The translations under genes were made by a program, and so were the position numbers. Below, one piece after another: positions 6,746 to 15,419 of a DNA stretch of 21,915 nucleotides. A model generated the notes under the pieces. It made no database searches and was not told the DNA's origin. It was given only the letters and a program-made list of their open reading frames with translations. Positions within the stretch are counted from its first letter, which is position 1; every line of letters starts with the position of its first letter. This DNA comes from Comamonas sp. (GTDB lineage: Bacteria > Pseudomonadota > Gammaproteobacteria > Burkholderiales > Burkholderiaceae_C), in assembly GCA_019236485.1 (NCBI GenBank), contig JAFAIY010000232.1:1-21915 (forward strand), in the 5' to 3' direction.

Positions 6746-8398
6746 ATGTCTAGCCCTTCCAACCCGCCGGCGCAGCAAGGCGAGGCACAGCGCAGTGATG
6801 CCCAGCGAGGTGGCGCCCAGTGCATCGGCATTCCGCGGGAAACCTTTGCGCTGGAAAAACGCGTGGCCACCGTGCCCGAGGTGGTGGAAAAACTCGTCAA
6901 GCTGGGCTTCAGGGTCGCGATCGAAGCCGGCGCCGGCGCGGCCGCCAACTTCAGCGACGAGGCCTATCGCGCGGCCGGTGCCGAGGTGCTGCCCGATGCG
7001 GCCGCGCTCTGGGCCGCGGCCGACATCGTCTTCAAGGTGCGTGCGCCGACCCGCGAGGAAGTGGCGCTGATGCGCGCAGGCCAGACGCTGATCGACTTCA
7101 TCTGGCCGGCCCAGAACCCCGAGCTGATGCAGCAGCTGGCCGCCAAAAAGGTCACGGTGCTGGCCATAGACTGCCTGCCGCGGACCCTGAGCCGGGCGCA
7201 GAAGATGGACGCGCTGACCTCCATGGCTGGAGTCTCGGGCTACCGCGCCGTGATCGAGGCCGCGAACGCCTTCGGCCGCTATTTCAACGGCCAGATCACG
7301 GCCGCGGGCAAGGTGCCGCCGGCCAAGGTCTTCATCGCCGGTGCCGGCGTGGCCGGCCTCTCGGCCATAGGCACGGCCGCGGGCCTGGGCGCCATCGTGC
7401 GCGCCAACGACACGCGCGCCGAGGTGGCCGACCAGGTCACCTCTCTGGGCGGCGAATTCGTCAAGGTCGATTACGAGGAAGAGGGCTCGGGCGGCGGCGG
7501 CTACGCCAAGGTCATGAGCGAGGGCTTCCAGGCCGCGCAGCGCCAGATGTATGCGCAGCAGGCCAGGGAGGTGGACATCATCATCACCACGGCGCTGATT
7601 CCCGGCAGGCCCGCGCCCAAGCTGATCACGGCCGAGATGGTGCAGAGCATGAAGCCCGGCAGCGTGATCGTGGACATGGCGGCCGAGCAGGGCGGCAACT
7701 GCGAGTTGACCGTGCCCGGCGAGGCCGTGGTGCGCCATGGCGTGACCATCATCGGCTACGCCGATCTGGCCTCGCGCCTGGCCAAGCAGTCGTCCACGCT
7801 GTACGCGACGAACCTGCTGCGCCTGACGGAGGAGCTGTGCAAGGCCAAGGACGGCCGGGCCCTGGTGAATATGGAGGACGACGCGATACGCGGCCTGACC
7901 GTGGTCAAGGACGGCGAGATCACCTGGCCCGCACCGCCCCTGGCCCAGGCGCCCAAGCCCGCGCCCAAGCCGGCAGCGGCTCCGCTCGAGCAGAAGAAGG
8001 GCGGCCATGGCCATGGTTCGGCCGGCCCGCTGCCCGCCAAGACCCTGGCGATTCTGTTTGCCGTGGCGGCCCTGGCGTTCTGGTTCATCGGCGCCTACGC
8101 GCCTGCGGCCTTCCTGGGCCACTTCACGGTCTTCGTGCTGGCCTGCTTCATCGGCTATATGGTGGTCTGGAACGTCACGCCCGCGCTGCACACGCCGCTG
8201 ATGAGCGTGACCAACGCCATCTCCAGCATCATCGCCATCGGCGCCCTGGTGCAGATCGCGCCGCCCGACGGCGCGGCCGGCGGCCGCCCCGACGAGCTGA
8301 TCCGCTGGCTGGCTTTTGCGGCGCTGGTGCTCACCGCCGTCAACATGTTCGGCGGCTTTGCCGTCACGCGCCGCATGCTGGCCATGTTCCGCAAATAA
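6746..8398 (+). CDS. pntA: Re/Si-specific NAD(P)+ transhydrogenase subunit alpha
   Basis: A 550-aa alpha subunit of the proton-translocating transhydrogenase, which reduces NADP+ with NADH using the proton gradient. The soluble NAD(H)-binding domain I starts at [21 protein letters not shown] (residue 27 on). The [24 protein letters not shown] motif carries the Arg/Gln/Asp that bind nicotinamide, and GAGVAG (199-204) is the dinucleotide loop. A Pro/Ala/Lys linker with HGHG (about 425-450) leads to four membrane helices ending MLAMFRK, so this is the E. coli-type fused form, not the split PntAA/PntAB form. The start at 6746 has SD AGGAG seven bases upstream. An N-terminal extension of about 25 Ser/Gln-rich residues is absent from E. 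coli PntA. pntB follows 22 bases downstream. Confidence 0.95.
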   Translation: MSSPSNPPAQQGEAQRSDAQRGGAQCIGIPRETFALEKRVATVPEVVEKLVKLGFRVAIEAGAGAAANFSDEAYRAAGAEVLPDAAALWAAADIVFKVRAPTREEVALMRAGQTLIDFIWPAQNPELMQQLAAKKVTVLAIDCLPRTLSRAQKMDALTSMAGVSGYRAVIEAANAFGRYFNGQITAAGKVPPAKVFIAGAGVAGLSAIGTAAGLGAIVRANDTRAEVADQVTSLGGEFVKVDYEEEGSGGGGYAKVMSEGFQAAQRQMYAQQAREVDIIITTALIPGRPAPKLITAEMVQSMKPGSVIVDMAAEQGGNCELTVPGEAVVRHGVTIIGYADLASRLAKQSSTLYATNLLRLTEELCKAKDGRALVNMEDDAIRGLTVVKDGEITWPAPPLAQAPKPAPKPAAAPLEQKKGGHGHGSAGPLPAKTLAILFAVAALAFWFIGAYAPAAFLGHFTVFVLACFIGYMVVWNVTPALHTPLMSVTNAISSIIAIGALVQIAPPDGAAGGRPDELIRWLAFAALVLTAVNMFGGFAVTRRMLAMFRK

Positions 8399-8420
8399 GA
8401 AGAAGCAGGAAGAGAGAACC

Positions 8421-9833
<1,413 letters not shown>

Positions 9834-9840
9834 TGAAATG

Positions 9841-9955
9841 GAGTGACTCCCCCTGAGGCGCTCTGCGCCTTCCTCCTCTCTCGCTTTGCTTCGCAATGCG
9901 GGAGGGGGACGACACCTTCGCCGCGAGGCGGCTCTTGCTCGGTGTCCTGGCTTGC
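9841..9955 (+). repeat. Nested-hairpin intergenic repeat after pntB
   Basis: A GC-rich element that folds as two adjacent compound hairpins. The first has outer arms TCCCCC (9848-9853) and GGGGGA (9904-9909), enclosing AGGCGC/GCGCCT (9856-9861/9865-9870) and TTGC/GCAA (9886-9889/9893-9896). The second has GACACC (9911-9916) and GGTGTC (9941-9946), enclosing GCCGC/GCGGC near 9920-9931. From memory, elements of this type recur after genes in Comamonadaceae genomes. It shows no sign of coding a protein. Confidence 0.6.
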
Positions 9956-9974
9956 AGAGTTCACCCGTTTTTGG

Positions 9975-10010
9975 AATGCCTGCGGTTTTCGGCCGCAGGC
10001 ATTTTGTTTT
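9975..10010 (+). terminator. Rho-independent terminator of pntAB
   Basis: Perfect 11-bp stem AATGCCTGCGG (9975-9985) and CCGCAGGCATT (9993-10003) with a 7-base loop, followed by TTGTTTTT. The T-run is on the plus strand, so it ends the pntAB transcript. It stops one base before the LysE gene's stop codon. Confidence 0.92.
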
Positions 10011-10637
10011 TCAGAGATGCTGGACGGCGATCTCGCCCAGCAGTAGTGCGGCGATTAGCAGCATCAGCGTACCGGACAGGCGCGAGACGGCGAGTGCTGC
10101 CGCGGGGCGCGAGCGCAGCACGCTTTGCGAGCCCCAGCCCACGCCGAAATAGACCACGGCGCAGCTGGCCGCATGGACCGCGCCAAGGGCCATGATCTGG
10201 GCAAACACGGGCCAGTGGTCGGCTGGGCGCACGAACTGGGGCAGCAGGGCCAGCAAGAGCAGCAGCTGCTTGGGGTTGAGGCCGCTGACGCTGGCGCCCT
10301 TGAGCGTCCAGTGCCAGCGCGTGCCGGCCTCGGCATCTTCGCTGCTTTGAACCGAAGCCGGGCTGCGCCACAAGCCTATGCCCATCCAGGCCAGGTAGAG
10401 CGCACCCGTGGCCGTCAGAGCCGTGAGCAGGGCGGGGTTGCGCGCCACCAGAGCGCCCACGCCCGCAGCCACGGCCAGCGTGGCCAGCAGCGCGCCGCAG
10501 GCCAGGCCCAGGGTGGCGGGCAGTACCAGGGCGCGCCCGCGCAGGCCCGCGGAAATCACATAGGCCCAGTCGGCACCGGGCGTGAGCACCAGAAGAAAGG
10601 ACACGGCCCAGAAAGCGATGACGGCGGCGAATGACAC
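10011..10637 (-). CDS. LysE/RhtB family amino-acid exporter
   Basis: A 208-aa inner-membrane protein with about six hydrophobic segments. VSFLLVLTPGADWAYVISAGLRGRALVLPATLGLACGALL is the family signature (the PGP/PGA-x-x-x-x-x-x-x-x-G-x-x-x-G region). GLNPKQLLLLLALLPQFV matches the second conserved stretch 'NPK-x-x-x-F-x-x-x-x-PQF'. LysE/RhtB proteins export lysine, arginine, threonine, homoserine or related amino acids. The start is GTG at 10637 (MSFAAVIAFWAV), with a GAGAGAAG SD just upstream. The gene is divergent from an Lrp/AsnC regulator, a common arrangement in which the regulator senses the amino acid and activates export. The substrate cannot be told. Confidence 0.93.
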   Translation of the reverse strand: MSFAAVIAFWAVSFLLVLTPGADWAYVISAGLRGRALVLPATLGLACGALLATLAVAAGVGALVARNPALLTALTATGALYLAWMGIGLWRSPASVQSSEDAEAGTRWHWTLKGASVSGLNPKQLLLLLALLPQFVRPADHWPVFAQIMALGAVHAASCAVVYFGVGWGSQSVLRSRPAAALAVSRLSGTLMLLIAALLLGEIAVQHL

Positions 10638-10742
10638 GGGCTTCTCTCAAAAAATTCTGAAGCCCAGAGAATAGGTATCCAGCCGGGGAATGTGCTTTTA
10701 ATATCTGCTCATGGATAGTCGATCTGTGGAAGAAAATACCCA

Positions 10743-11198
10743 ATGAATGCGCTTGACAGGAAAATTCTTGCGGCTCTCGAACATGACGGCCGTCTCACGG
10801 TGACCGAGCTGGCCGAGCGCGTGGGCCTGAGCCTGTCGCCATGCCACCGGCGTGTGCGCGCGCTCGAGGACTCGGGCGTGATCCGGGGCTACCGCGCTGA
10901 GCTGGACCCGGCGGCGCTGGGCCTGGAGTTCTCGGCCCTGGTCTTTGTGACCCTGCACGACAGCAAGTCCGTGCCGGCCTTTGAAGAGGCCGTGGCCCAG
11001 ATCGAGAACGTGGTCCAGGCGCAGCGGCTGTTCGGCGATCCCGACTATCTGCTGCATGTGGTGGTGCGCGACCTGCCCGCCTTCCAGCGCCTGTATGACG
11101 CCAGGCTCACGGGCCTGCCCGGCATGAAGCGCATGACCTCCACCCTGGTGATGAAGCATGTGGTCACCAATCGGCCCCTGACCTCGGCCATGGACTAG
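10743..11198 (+). CDS. Lrp/AsnC family transcriptional regulator
   Basis: A 151-aa DNA-binding regulator. The N-terminal helix-turn-helix is LDRKILAALEHDGRLTVTELAERVGLSLSPCHRRVRALEDSGVIRGYRAELD (residues 4-55). The C-terminal RAM/AsnC ligand-binding domain contains VFVTLHDSKSVPAFEEAVAQIENVVQAQRLFGDPDYLLHVVVRDLPAFQRLY. SD GGAAGA lies nine bases before the ATG. It is divergent from the LysE exporter gene with a 105-base spacer, so it most likely controls that gene and itself in response to an amino acid. No terminator of its own is visible; the hairpin downstream faces the opposite strand. Confidence 0.94.
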   Translation: MNALDRKILAALEHDGRLTVTELAERVGLSLSPCHRRVRALEDSGVIRGYRAELDPAALGLEFSALVFVTLHDSKSVPAFEEAVAQIENVVQAQRLFGDPDYLLHVVVRDLPAFQRLYDARLTGLPGMKRMTSTLVMKHVVTNRPLTSAMD

Positions 11199-11218
11199 GC
11201 GCGCGGTCGGCGCCAGAT

Positions 11219-11247
11219 AAAAAAACGCCTGCGTGGCGCAGGCGTTG
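11219..11247 (-). terminator. Rho-independent terminator of the exonuclease III gene
   Basis: Arms AACGCCTGCG (11224-11233) and CGCAGGCGTT (11237-11246) pair perfectly around TGG. On the minus strand a run of seven T follows. It lies 15 bases past the leftward gene's stop codon. Confidence 0.9.
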
Positions 11248-11261
11248 CCGGGGGATAAAGC

Positions 11262-12077
11262 TTACAGCGTCATCTCGTAGCCTATGGTGATGGGCGCATG
11301 GTCCGAGAATTTCTCGTCCTTGTAGATGGACTCGCAGCGTGCCAGCGCGGCCACGGCGGGCGTGGCCAGGTGGTAATCCAGACGCCACCCCACGTTGTTC
11401 GCATAGGCCTGGCCGCGGTTGCTCCACCATGTGTAGCAGGCATCGGTGGTGTCGGGCTGGAGCTGACGGTAAACGTCGACCAGGCCGCCCGTGGCTTCAG
11501 TCTTGTGCAACAACTTTGTCATCCAGTCGCGCTCCTCGGGCAGAAAGCCGCTGTTCTTCTGGTTGCCGCGCCAGTTTTTCAGGTCTTCCTTCTGATGCGC
11601 GATATTGATGTCGCCGCAGAGGATGAAGTCGCGCTCGGCCTTGAGCCCCATCAGATGGGTGTGCATCTTGGCCAGAAAGCGGAATTTCGCCTCCTGGCGC
11701 AGCTCGCCCGAGCTGCCGCTGGGGAAATAGGCGCTGATGACGGAGAACTTGCGGCCCGGCTTGTCGAAGCGGGTCTCGACATAGCGGCCCTCGGCATCGA
11801 ACTCCTCGCTGTCGAAGCCCACCACCACGTCGCTGGGCTCGTGGCGGGAGTAGACGCCGACGCCCGAATAGCCTTTTTTCTCGGCAAAGTGGAAGTGGCC
11901 CTTCATGCCGGCCAACACCTCGAAACGCCCGGCCATATCGCTGGCCTGGGCCTTGATTTCCTGGACGCAAATACAATCCGGCGCAGTGGCCGCGATCCAG
12001 GCTTCCGCGCCTTTGGTCGTTGCAGAGCGGATACCGTTGAGGTTGAGGCTGGTTAATTTGAACAAGGATGAATCCAT
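11262..12077 (-). CDS. xth: Exodeoxyribonuclease III / AP endonuclease
   Basis: A 271-aa exonuclease III family enzyme (base-excision repair, cutting 5' of abasic sites). All catalytic positions are present: LNLNGIRS (Asn14), CVQEIKA (Glu40), CGDINIAHQKEDLKNW (Asp156, Asn158), WRLDYHLAT (Asp234) and FSDHAPITI (Asp259, His260). NQKNSGFLPEERDWM is also typical. I chose the start MDSSLFKLTSLNLNG at 12077, as the family begins just before this strand; further upstream the frame runs over pyrE. There is no clear SD. Its start codon overlaps that of pyrE on the other strand. In Pseudomonas the homologous gene next to pyrE is crc, but here the nuclease residues are intact. Confidence 0.93.
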   Translation of the reverse strand: MDSSLFKLTSLNLNGIRSATTKGAEAWIAATAPDCICVQEIKAQASDMAGRFEVLAGMKGHFHFAEKKGYSGVGVYSRHEPSDVVVGFDSEEFDAEGRYVETRFDKPGRKFSVISAYFPSGSSGELRQEAKFRFLAKMHTHLMGLKAERDFILCGDINIAHQKEDLKNWRGNQKNSGFLPEERDWMTKLLHKTEATGGLVDVYRQLQPDTTDACYTWWSNRGQAYANNVGWRLDYHLATPAVAALARCESIYKDEKFSDHAPITIGYEMTL

Positions 12078-12777
12078 GGTGGTGAGTAAGCAGCCAATGG
12101 ACGGCGCAGGCCGTCTGGCGCAGGATTTTGTGCAGTTTGCCGTTGATGCGGGCGTGCTGCGTTTTGGCGAATTCAAGACCAAGGCCGGGCGACTGAGCCC
12201 GTACTTCTTCAACGCTGGCCTGTTCGATGACGGCGCCAAGATGGCCCGCCTGGCCGAATTCTATGCAAAAGCCATTCTGGCCAGCGGCATGGAGTTCGAC
12301 ATGGTCTTCGGCCCGGCCTACAAGGGCATCCCCCTGGCCGCGACCGTGGCCGTGGAGCTGGCGCGCCAGGGCAAGAACGTGCCTTTCGCCTATAACCGCA
12401 AGGAAGCCAAGGACCACGGCGAAGGCGGCACCCTGGTGGGCGCGCCCCTCAAGGGCCGCGTGCTCATCGTCGACGACGTGATGAGCGCGGGCACGGCCGC
12501 ACGCGAGTCCATCGCCATCATCAAGGCCGCGGGCGCCGAGCCCCATGCGGTGGCCATCGCCCTGGACCGACAGGAAATGGCCACCGAGAATGGCCAGGAC
12601 GTGCCCCACAGCGCCGTGCAATATGTGCGCCACCAGCTGGGCATGCAGGTCTGCGCGATTGCCAAACTGGCAGATTTGTTGCTTTATCTCGAGCAGCAGG
12701 GCAGCGATGCGGGCCGCGAGCACCACGAACGCGTGCTAGCCTATCGCCAACGTTACGGTGTCGAAGACAAGGAATAA
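12076..12777 (+). CDS. pyrE: Orotate phosphoribosyltransferase
   Basis: A 233-aa enzyme making orotidine 5'-phosphate from orotate and PRPP in pyrimidine synthesis. The PRPP-binding motif is VLIVDDVMSAGTA (residues 129-141). The catalytic flexible loop is NRKEAKDHGEGG (107-118), and GEFKTKAGRLSPYFFNAGLF (31-50) is the N-terminal hood motif. The start at 12076 (MVVSKQPMDG) is supported by AAGGA seven bases upstream; a second ATG at 12097 has only weak SD. The frame is open further upstream, but that stretch is the reverse of the exonuclease gene. A DUF4124 protein gene follows after 6 bases and is probably co-transcribed. Confidence 0.95.
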   Translation: MVVSKQPMDGAGRLAQDFVQFAVDAGVLRFGEFKTKAGRLSPYFFNAGLFDDGAKMARLAEFYAKAILASGMEFDMVFGPAYKGIPLAATVAVELARQGKNVPFAYNRKEAKDHGEGGTLVGAPLKGRVLIVDDVMSAGTAARESIAIIKAAGAEPHAVAIALDRQEMATENGQDVPHSAVQYVRHQLGMQVCAIAKLADLLLYLEQQGSDAGREHHERVLAYRQRYGVEDKE

Positions 12778-12783
12778 ACACGC

Positions 12784-13440
12784 ATGAAGCAGGCATGGCA
12801 TGCAAAACTGGGTTTGTCCGTGGGAGCCATCTTCTGGGCCGGGGTCGCACTCGCCCAGGCTCAGGCCAATACCGGTGGCATCTATGCCTGCACCGACGCC
12901 AAGGGGCGGCGCATCACGGCCGACCGCCCGATTGCCGACTGCGTGGACCGCGAACAGCGCGTGCTGGGCAAGACCGGCGTGGAACTGCGCCGTGTGGGGC
13001 CCACGCTGACCGAGCAGGAGCGCGGCACCCAGGAGACCCGGCGCCGCCAGGACCAGGCCGAGCAGGCGCGGCTGCGCGAGGAGCGCTCGCGCGATCGCGC
13101 CATGCTGCTGCGCTATCCCAACCAGGGCGTGCACGACGCGGCCCGCGGCGAGGCCCTGGCCCAGGCCAATGACGTGGTCGCCGTGGCCCAGCAGCGGCAG
13201 GTCGAGCTCAGGGAGCGGCGCAAGAAACTCGATACCGAGCTGGAGTTCTACCAGAACGATGCCGCGAAGGCGCCGGCCAATCTGCGCCGCCAGCTCAAGG
13301 ACAACGCCGAATCCCTGGAAGAGCAGCAGCGCTTCATCCGCCAGCAGGACGAGGAAAGGCTGCGCATCAACCAGCGCTTCGACGCCGAGCTGCAGCAGCT
13401 GCGCAAGCTCTGGGCCGCCCAGCCGCGCGAGTCGAACTGA
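12784..13440 (+). CDS. DUF4124 domain-containing exported coiled-coil protein
   Basis: A 218-aa protein. An N-terminal signal peptide (MKQAWHAKLGLSVGAIFWAGVALAQA) precedes IYACTDAKGRRITADRPIADC (Cys36, Cys53), the DUF4124 motif, a small beta-hairpin module seen in many proteobacterial envelope proteins. From about residue 75 to the end the protein is highly charged (Arg/Glu/Gln-rich) and should form long coiled coils, for example QQRQVELRERRKKLDTELEFYQ. Function is unknown; a periplasmic scaffold role is a guess. It starts 6 bases after pyrE and shares its transcript, so pairing with pyrE need not be functional. Its stop codon abuts the stop of the convergent gene. Confidence 0.87.
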   Translation: MKQAWHAKLGLSVGAIFWAGVALAQAQANTGGIYACTDAKGRRITADRPIADCVDREQRVLGKTGVELRRVGPTLTEQERGTQETRRRQDQAEQARLREERSRDRAMLLRYPNQGVHDAARGEALAQANDVVAVAQQRQVELRERRKKLDTELEFYQNDAAKAPANLRRQLKDNAESLEEQQRFIRQQDEERLRINQRFDAELQQLRKLWAAQPRESN

Positions 13441-13782
13441 TCAGGGCTTGTGCATGGCCATGAGCCGGCCCAGCAGCAGGGCGCAGGCCCAGGCCAGGCC
13501 GCCCACGATCAAAGGCATTTGCACCAGCAGCGGGCCCAGGGCCAGCAGCCGCAGCGCATCGGCTTGCCATAGCGCCGCATAGCCCTTGAACAGGCCGTAG
13601 CCCAGCCACAGCAGCAGGCCCAGACTGGCCAGCGCCGCCATGACGCGCATATTGCGGCCGTCGCGGCTGGCTGCGGGAATGCGCAGCGCGCCGCGCCACA
13701 GCCAGGCCACGGCGGCCAGCACCAGCAGCGTGCAGGCGGTGACGGACAGCGGCAGCCAGAGCGAAAGAGGAATCAGCGACAT
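13441..13782 (-). CDS. Small hypothetical membrane protein
   Basis: A 113-aa protein I do not recognise. It has three to four hydrophobic segments (about residues 6-30, 46-68, 80-106), separated by short Arg-containing turns such as RIPAASRDGRNMRV. It is tail to tail with the DUF4124 gene, stop codons adjoining. The membrane character, the ATG start and GC-rich third positions support a real gene, but no SD is obvious. The leftward small gene upstream (13861-14079) has its own terminator, so this one is probably transcribed alone. Confidence 0.6.
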   Translation of the reverse strand: MSLIPLSLWLPLSVTACTLLVLAAVAWLWRGALRIPAASRDGRNMRVMAALASLGLLLWLGYGLFKGYAALWQADALRLLALGPLLVQMPLIVGGLAWACALLLGRLMAMHKP

Positions 13783-13816
13783 GGCGCGGCACTTTAGCCC
13801 AGATGGCGGGCGCTCG

Positions 13817-13839
13817 AAAAAATACCCGCCGCAGCGGGT
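13817..13839 (-). terminator. Rho-independent terminator of the 72-aa protein gene
   Basis: ACCCGC (13824-13829) and GCGGGT (13834-13839) pair around CGCA. On the minus strand the hairpin is followed by ATTTTTT. It lies 21 bases past the stop codon of the small leftward gene. Confidence 0.8.
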
Positions 13840-13860
13840 GGACTCCGGGAGGCTGGCGCT

Positions 13861-14079
13861 TCAGGCGGCCTGCCAGAGCGCATGGCCGCCGGGCACGGCC
13901 TGGATGCCGAGCACGGCCGCATGGTGGGCCAGCAGCTCGTCAAAAGTCCTGGCGGTGTCGCTGCTGGCCGCGCTGCCTTCGTACTCGGTGGCGACCTGGG
14001 CGGCGGTGAAGGAATGGGGGCCGAAGCTCTGCACGATGTTGCGCAGCTTGTCGAGATTGGGGGTGAGCACGCTGTCCAT
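13861..14079 (-). CDS. Small hypothetical protein, 72 aa
   Basis: A short gene supported by a strong SD (AAGGAG five bases before the ATG at 14079) and its own terminator. The protein, MDSVLTPNLDKLRNIVQSFG and onward, is soluble and slightly acidic, with a helix-rich look: PHSFTAAQVATEYEGS could be a helix-turn-helix-like segment, then DTARTFDELLAHHAAVLGIQAV. I do not recognise a family. It follows the HPP-CBS gene on the same strand with an 81-base gap and no terminator between, so both may share a transcript. Confidence 0.72.
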   Translation of the reverse strand: MDSVLTPNLDKLRNIVQSFGPHSFTAAQVATEYEGSAASSDTARTFDELLAHHAAVLGIQAVPGGHALWQAA

Positions 14080-14160
14080 GGCAACTCCTTTGAGGCGACC
14101 GCATTGCAGACAGTGTAGTCCGCGGTCGTGAGGCCGCAAGAGGGCGCGCTCGGGGCTGGC

Positions 14161-15291
14161 CTACGGGTTGAGCGACAGCAGGGTGCGGATCACGTCGGAG
14201 CGCGTGATCACGCCCACCAGCCGGTTGCCGCGCAGCACGGCGATGAACTGCACGGTATGGGAGGCCAGCTCGTGCAGCAGATCCCCCATGGGCGTGGATT
14301 CCTGCACGCAGAGCTCGGGCTCGCGCATCAGGCTGAGCGCCACGGGTCCGGTGCTGTAGCCGGGCCGGCGCAGCCGCTGCCATAGATTCTGCTGCTGGCT
14401 GGCGCGGTGGCCCTGCCAGAGCCAGTCGAACAGGTCGGCGCGCAGCACGCGGCCTATCAGCTGCTGCTGCTCGTCCACCACGGGCAGGCTTTTGACCAGA
14501 TGCCGGTGAAACAGGTCGGCCACCTCCTCCAGCGGGGTCTGCGGGCCTATGGTCAGCAGCCGGGGCGACATGACTTCGCTGCAGCTCACGGCCGCCAGGC
14601 GGCGCTTGATGGCCTGCTCCTCGGCCGCGGCCAGCAGCTCGCCGAGGTCGTCCGGCGTCAGGTTGTAGGACTGGTCAAAGCGCTGCAGCAGCTGCTGCAA
14701 ATCCTGCTCGCTCAGCGCCAGGCCCGCAGCCTGGCGTTGCACGGCCGCCGGTGGCGGTGGCTGGTGCAGATAGGGCCGACCGCAGGCGCGGTGGTAGAGC
14801 ACGCCCACGGCGGCCAGTACGCCCGAGAGCACGGCCATGGGGATCAGCAGATGCCAGCCCAGCGGCACCATCTGCGCGGCGGCCAGCACCGTCAGCAGGG
14901 CCACGGCGCCACCCGGCGGGTGCAGGGCGCGCAGCAGCAGCATCAGGGCGATGGCGCCGGCCACGGCCAGCGCGGCCAGAGCGGTCTGCGACAGCGAGGG
15001 AAAGGCCCAGAGCAGCAGCAGGGTGTACAGCGCCGAGACCGTGTTGCCGACCACACAGTTCCAGGGCTGGGCCAGCGGGCTGCTGGGCACGGCGAACACC
15101 AGCACGGCCGTGGCGCCCAGCGGCGCGAACAGGAACAGGGTGCGCGGAAAGAAAGTGTCCACCAGTCCCACCAGCATGCCGGCCAGTGCCAGGCCCAGGC
15201 CGGCGCCCAGGCCCGAGCGCAGCAGCTCGCGCCAGGAGGGACGGGTGGTGACAGGCCCCAGGCGCTGCCTCAGCGTTTGCATCACGGACAT
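14161..15291 (-). CDS. HPP family membrane protein with two CBS domains
   Basis: A 376-aa protein. Residues about 22-165 form the four-helix HPP domain, with the hallmark RALHPPGGAVALL (His-Pro-Pro at 123-125) and LFLFAPLGATAVLVFAVPSSPLAQPWN before it. A helical linker (about 185-235) leads to two CBS domains. The first is VMSPRLLTIGPQTPLEEVADLFHRHLVKSLPVVDEQQQLIGRVLRADL (from about 240). The second is LMREPELCVQESTPMGDLLHELASHTVQFIAVLRGNRLVGVITRSDVIRTL (to 371). HPP proteins are implicated in nitrite transport in plants and cyanobacteria, and CBS domains usually sense adenine nucleotides. The bacterial role is uncertain. This fused architecture is known from other Proteobacteria. No strong SD is visible. 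Confidence 0.92.
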   Translation of the reverse strand: MSVMQTLRQRLGPVTTRPSWRELLRSGLGAGLGLALAGMLVGLVDTFFPRTLFLFAPLGATAVLVFAVPSSPLAQPWNCVVGNTVSALYTLLLLWAFPSLSQTALAALAVAGAIALMLLLRALHPPGGAVALLTVLAAAQMVPLGWHLLIPMAVLSGVLAAVGVLYHRACGRPYLHQPPPPAAVQRQAAGLALSEQDLQQLLQRFDQSYNLTPDDLGELLAAAEEQAIKRRLAAVSCSEVMSPRLLTIGPQTPLEEVADLFHRHLVKSLPVVDEQQQLIGRVLRADLFDWLWQGHRASQQQNLWQRLRRPGYSTGPVALSLMREPELCVQESTPMGDLLHELASHTVQFIAVLRGNRLVGVITRSDVIRTLLSLNP

Positions 15292-15310
15292 GGTGTGGTC
15301 TGGCGCCGCA

Positions 15311-15346
15311 GAGCTATCAAATTTGATAGCTGGCAGCGCCTTGTTA
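15311..15346 (+). repeat. Dispersed intergenic repeat, copy B, with an 18-bp perfect palindrome
   Basis: GCTATCAAATTTGATAGC (15313-15330) is an exact palindrome. Its right half begins TTTGATAGCTGGCAGCGC, the same core as copies A and C. The copy thus looks like two repeat ends placed head to head. It lies 20 bases upstream of the HPP-CBS start codon. Confidence 0.7.
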
Positions 15347-15368
15347 TCTTGGTTTGCCTGCCATTTTT

Positions 15369-15408
15369 ATCCAAAGCCGGTCCACAGGACGGGAGCGGGG
15401 CTTTGGAT
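15369..15408. repeat. 10-bp inverted repeat between the HPP-CBS and nitroreductase genes
   Basis: ATCCAAAGCC (15369-15378) and GGCTTTGGAT (15399-15408) are exact reverse complements, 20 bases apart. It lies just past the nitroreductase stop codon. On the minus strand the stem is followed by A, not T, so it is not a classic terminator for that gene; it might still stabilise the mRNA 3' end. Confidence 0.5.
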
Positions 15409-15419
15409 GGGCGGGCCGC

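Noticed and set aside
11905..12075. 57-codon in-frame extension of pyrE
   Set aside because: It overlaps the 5' part of the exonuclease III gene on the other strand and has no SD; PyrE proteins start near MDGAGRLAQDF.
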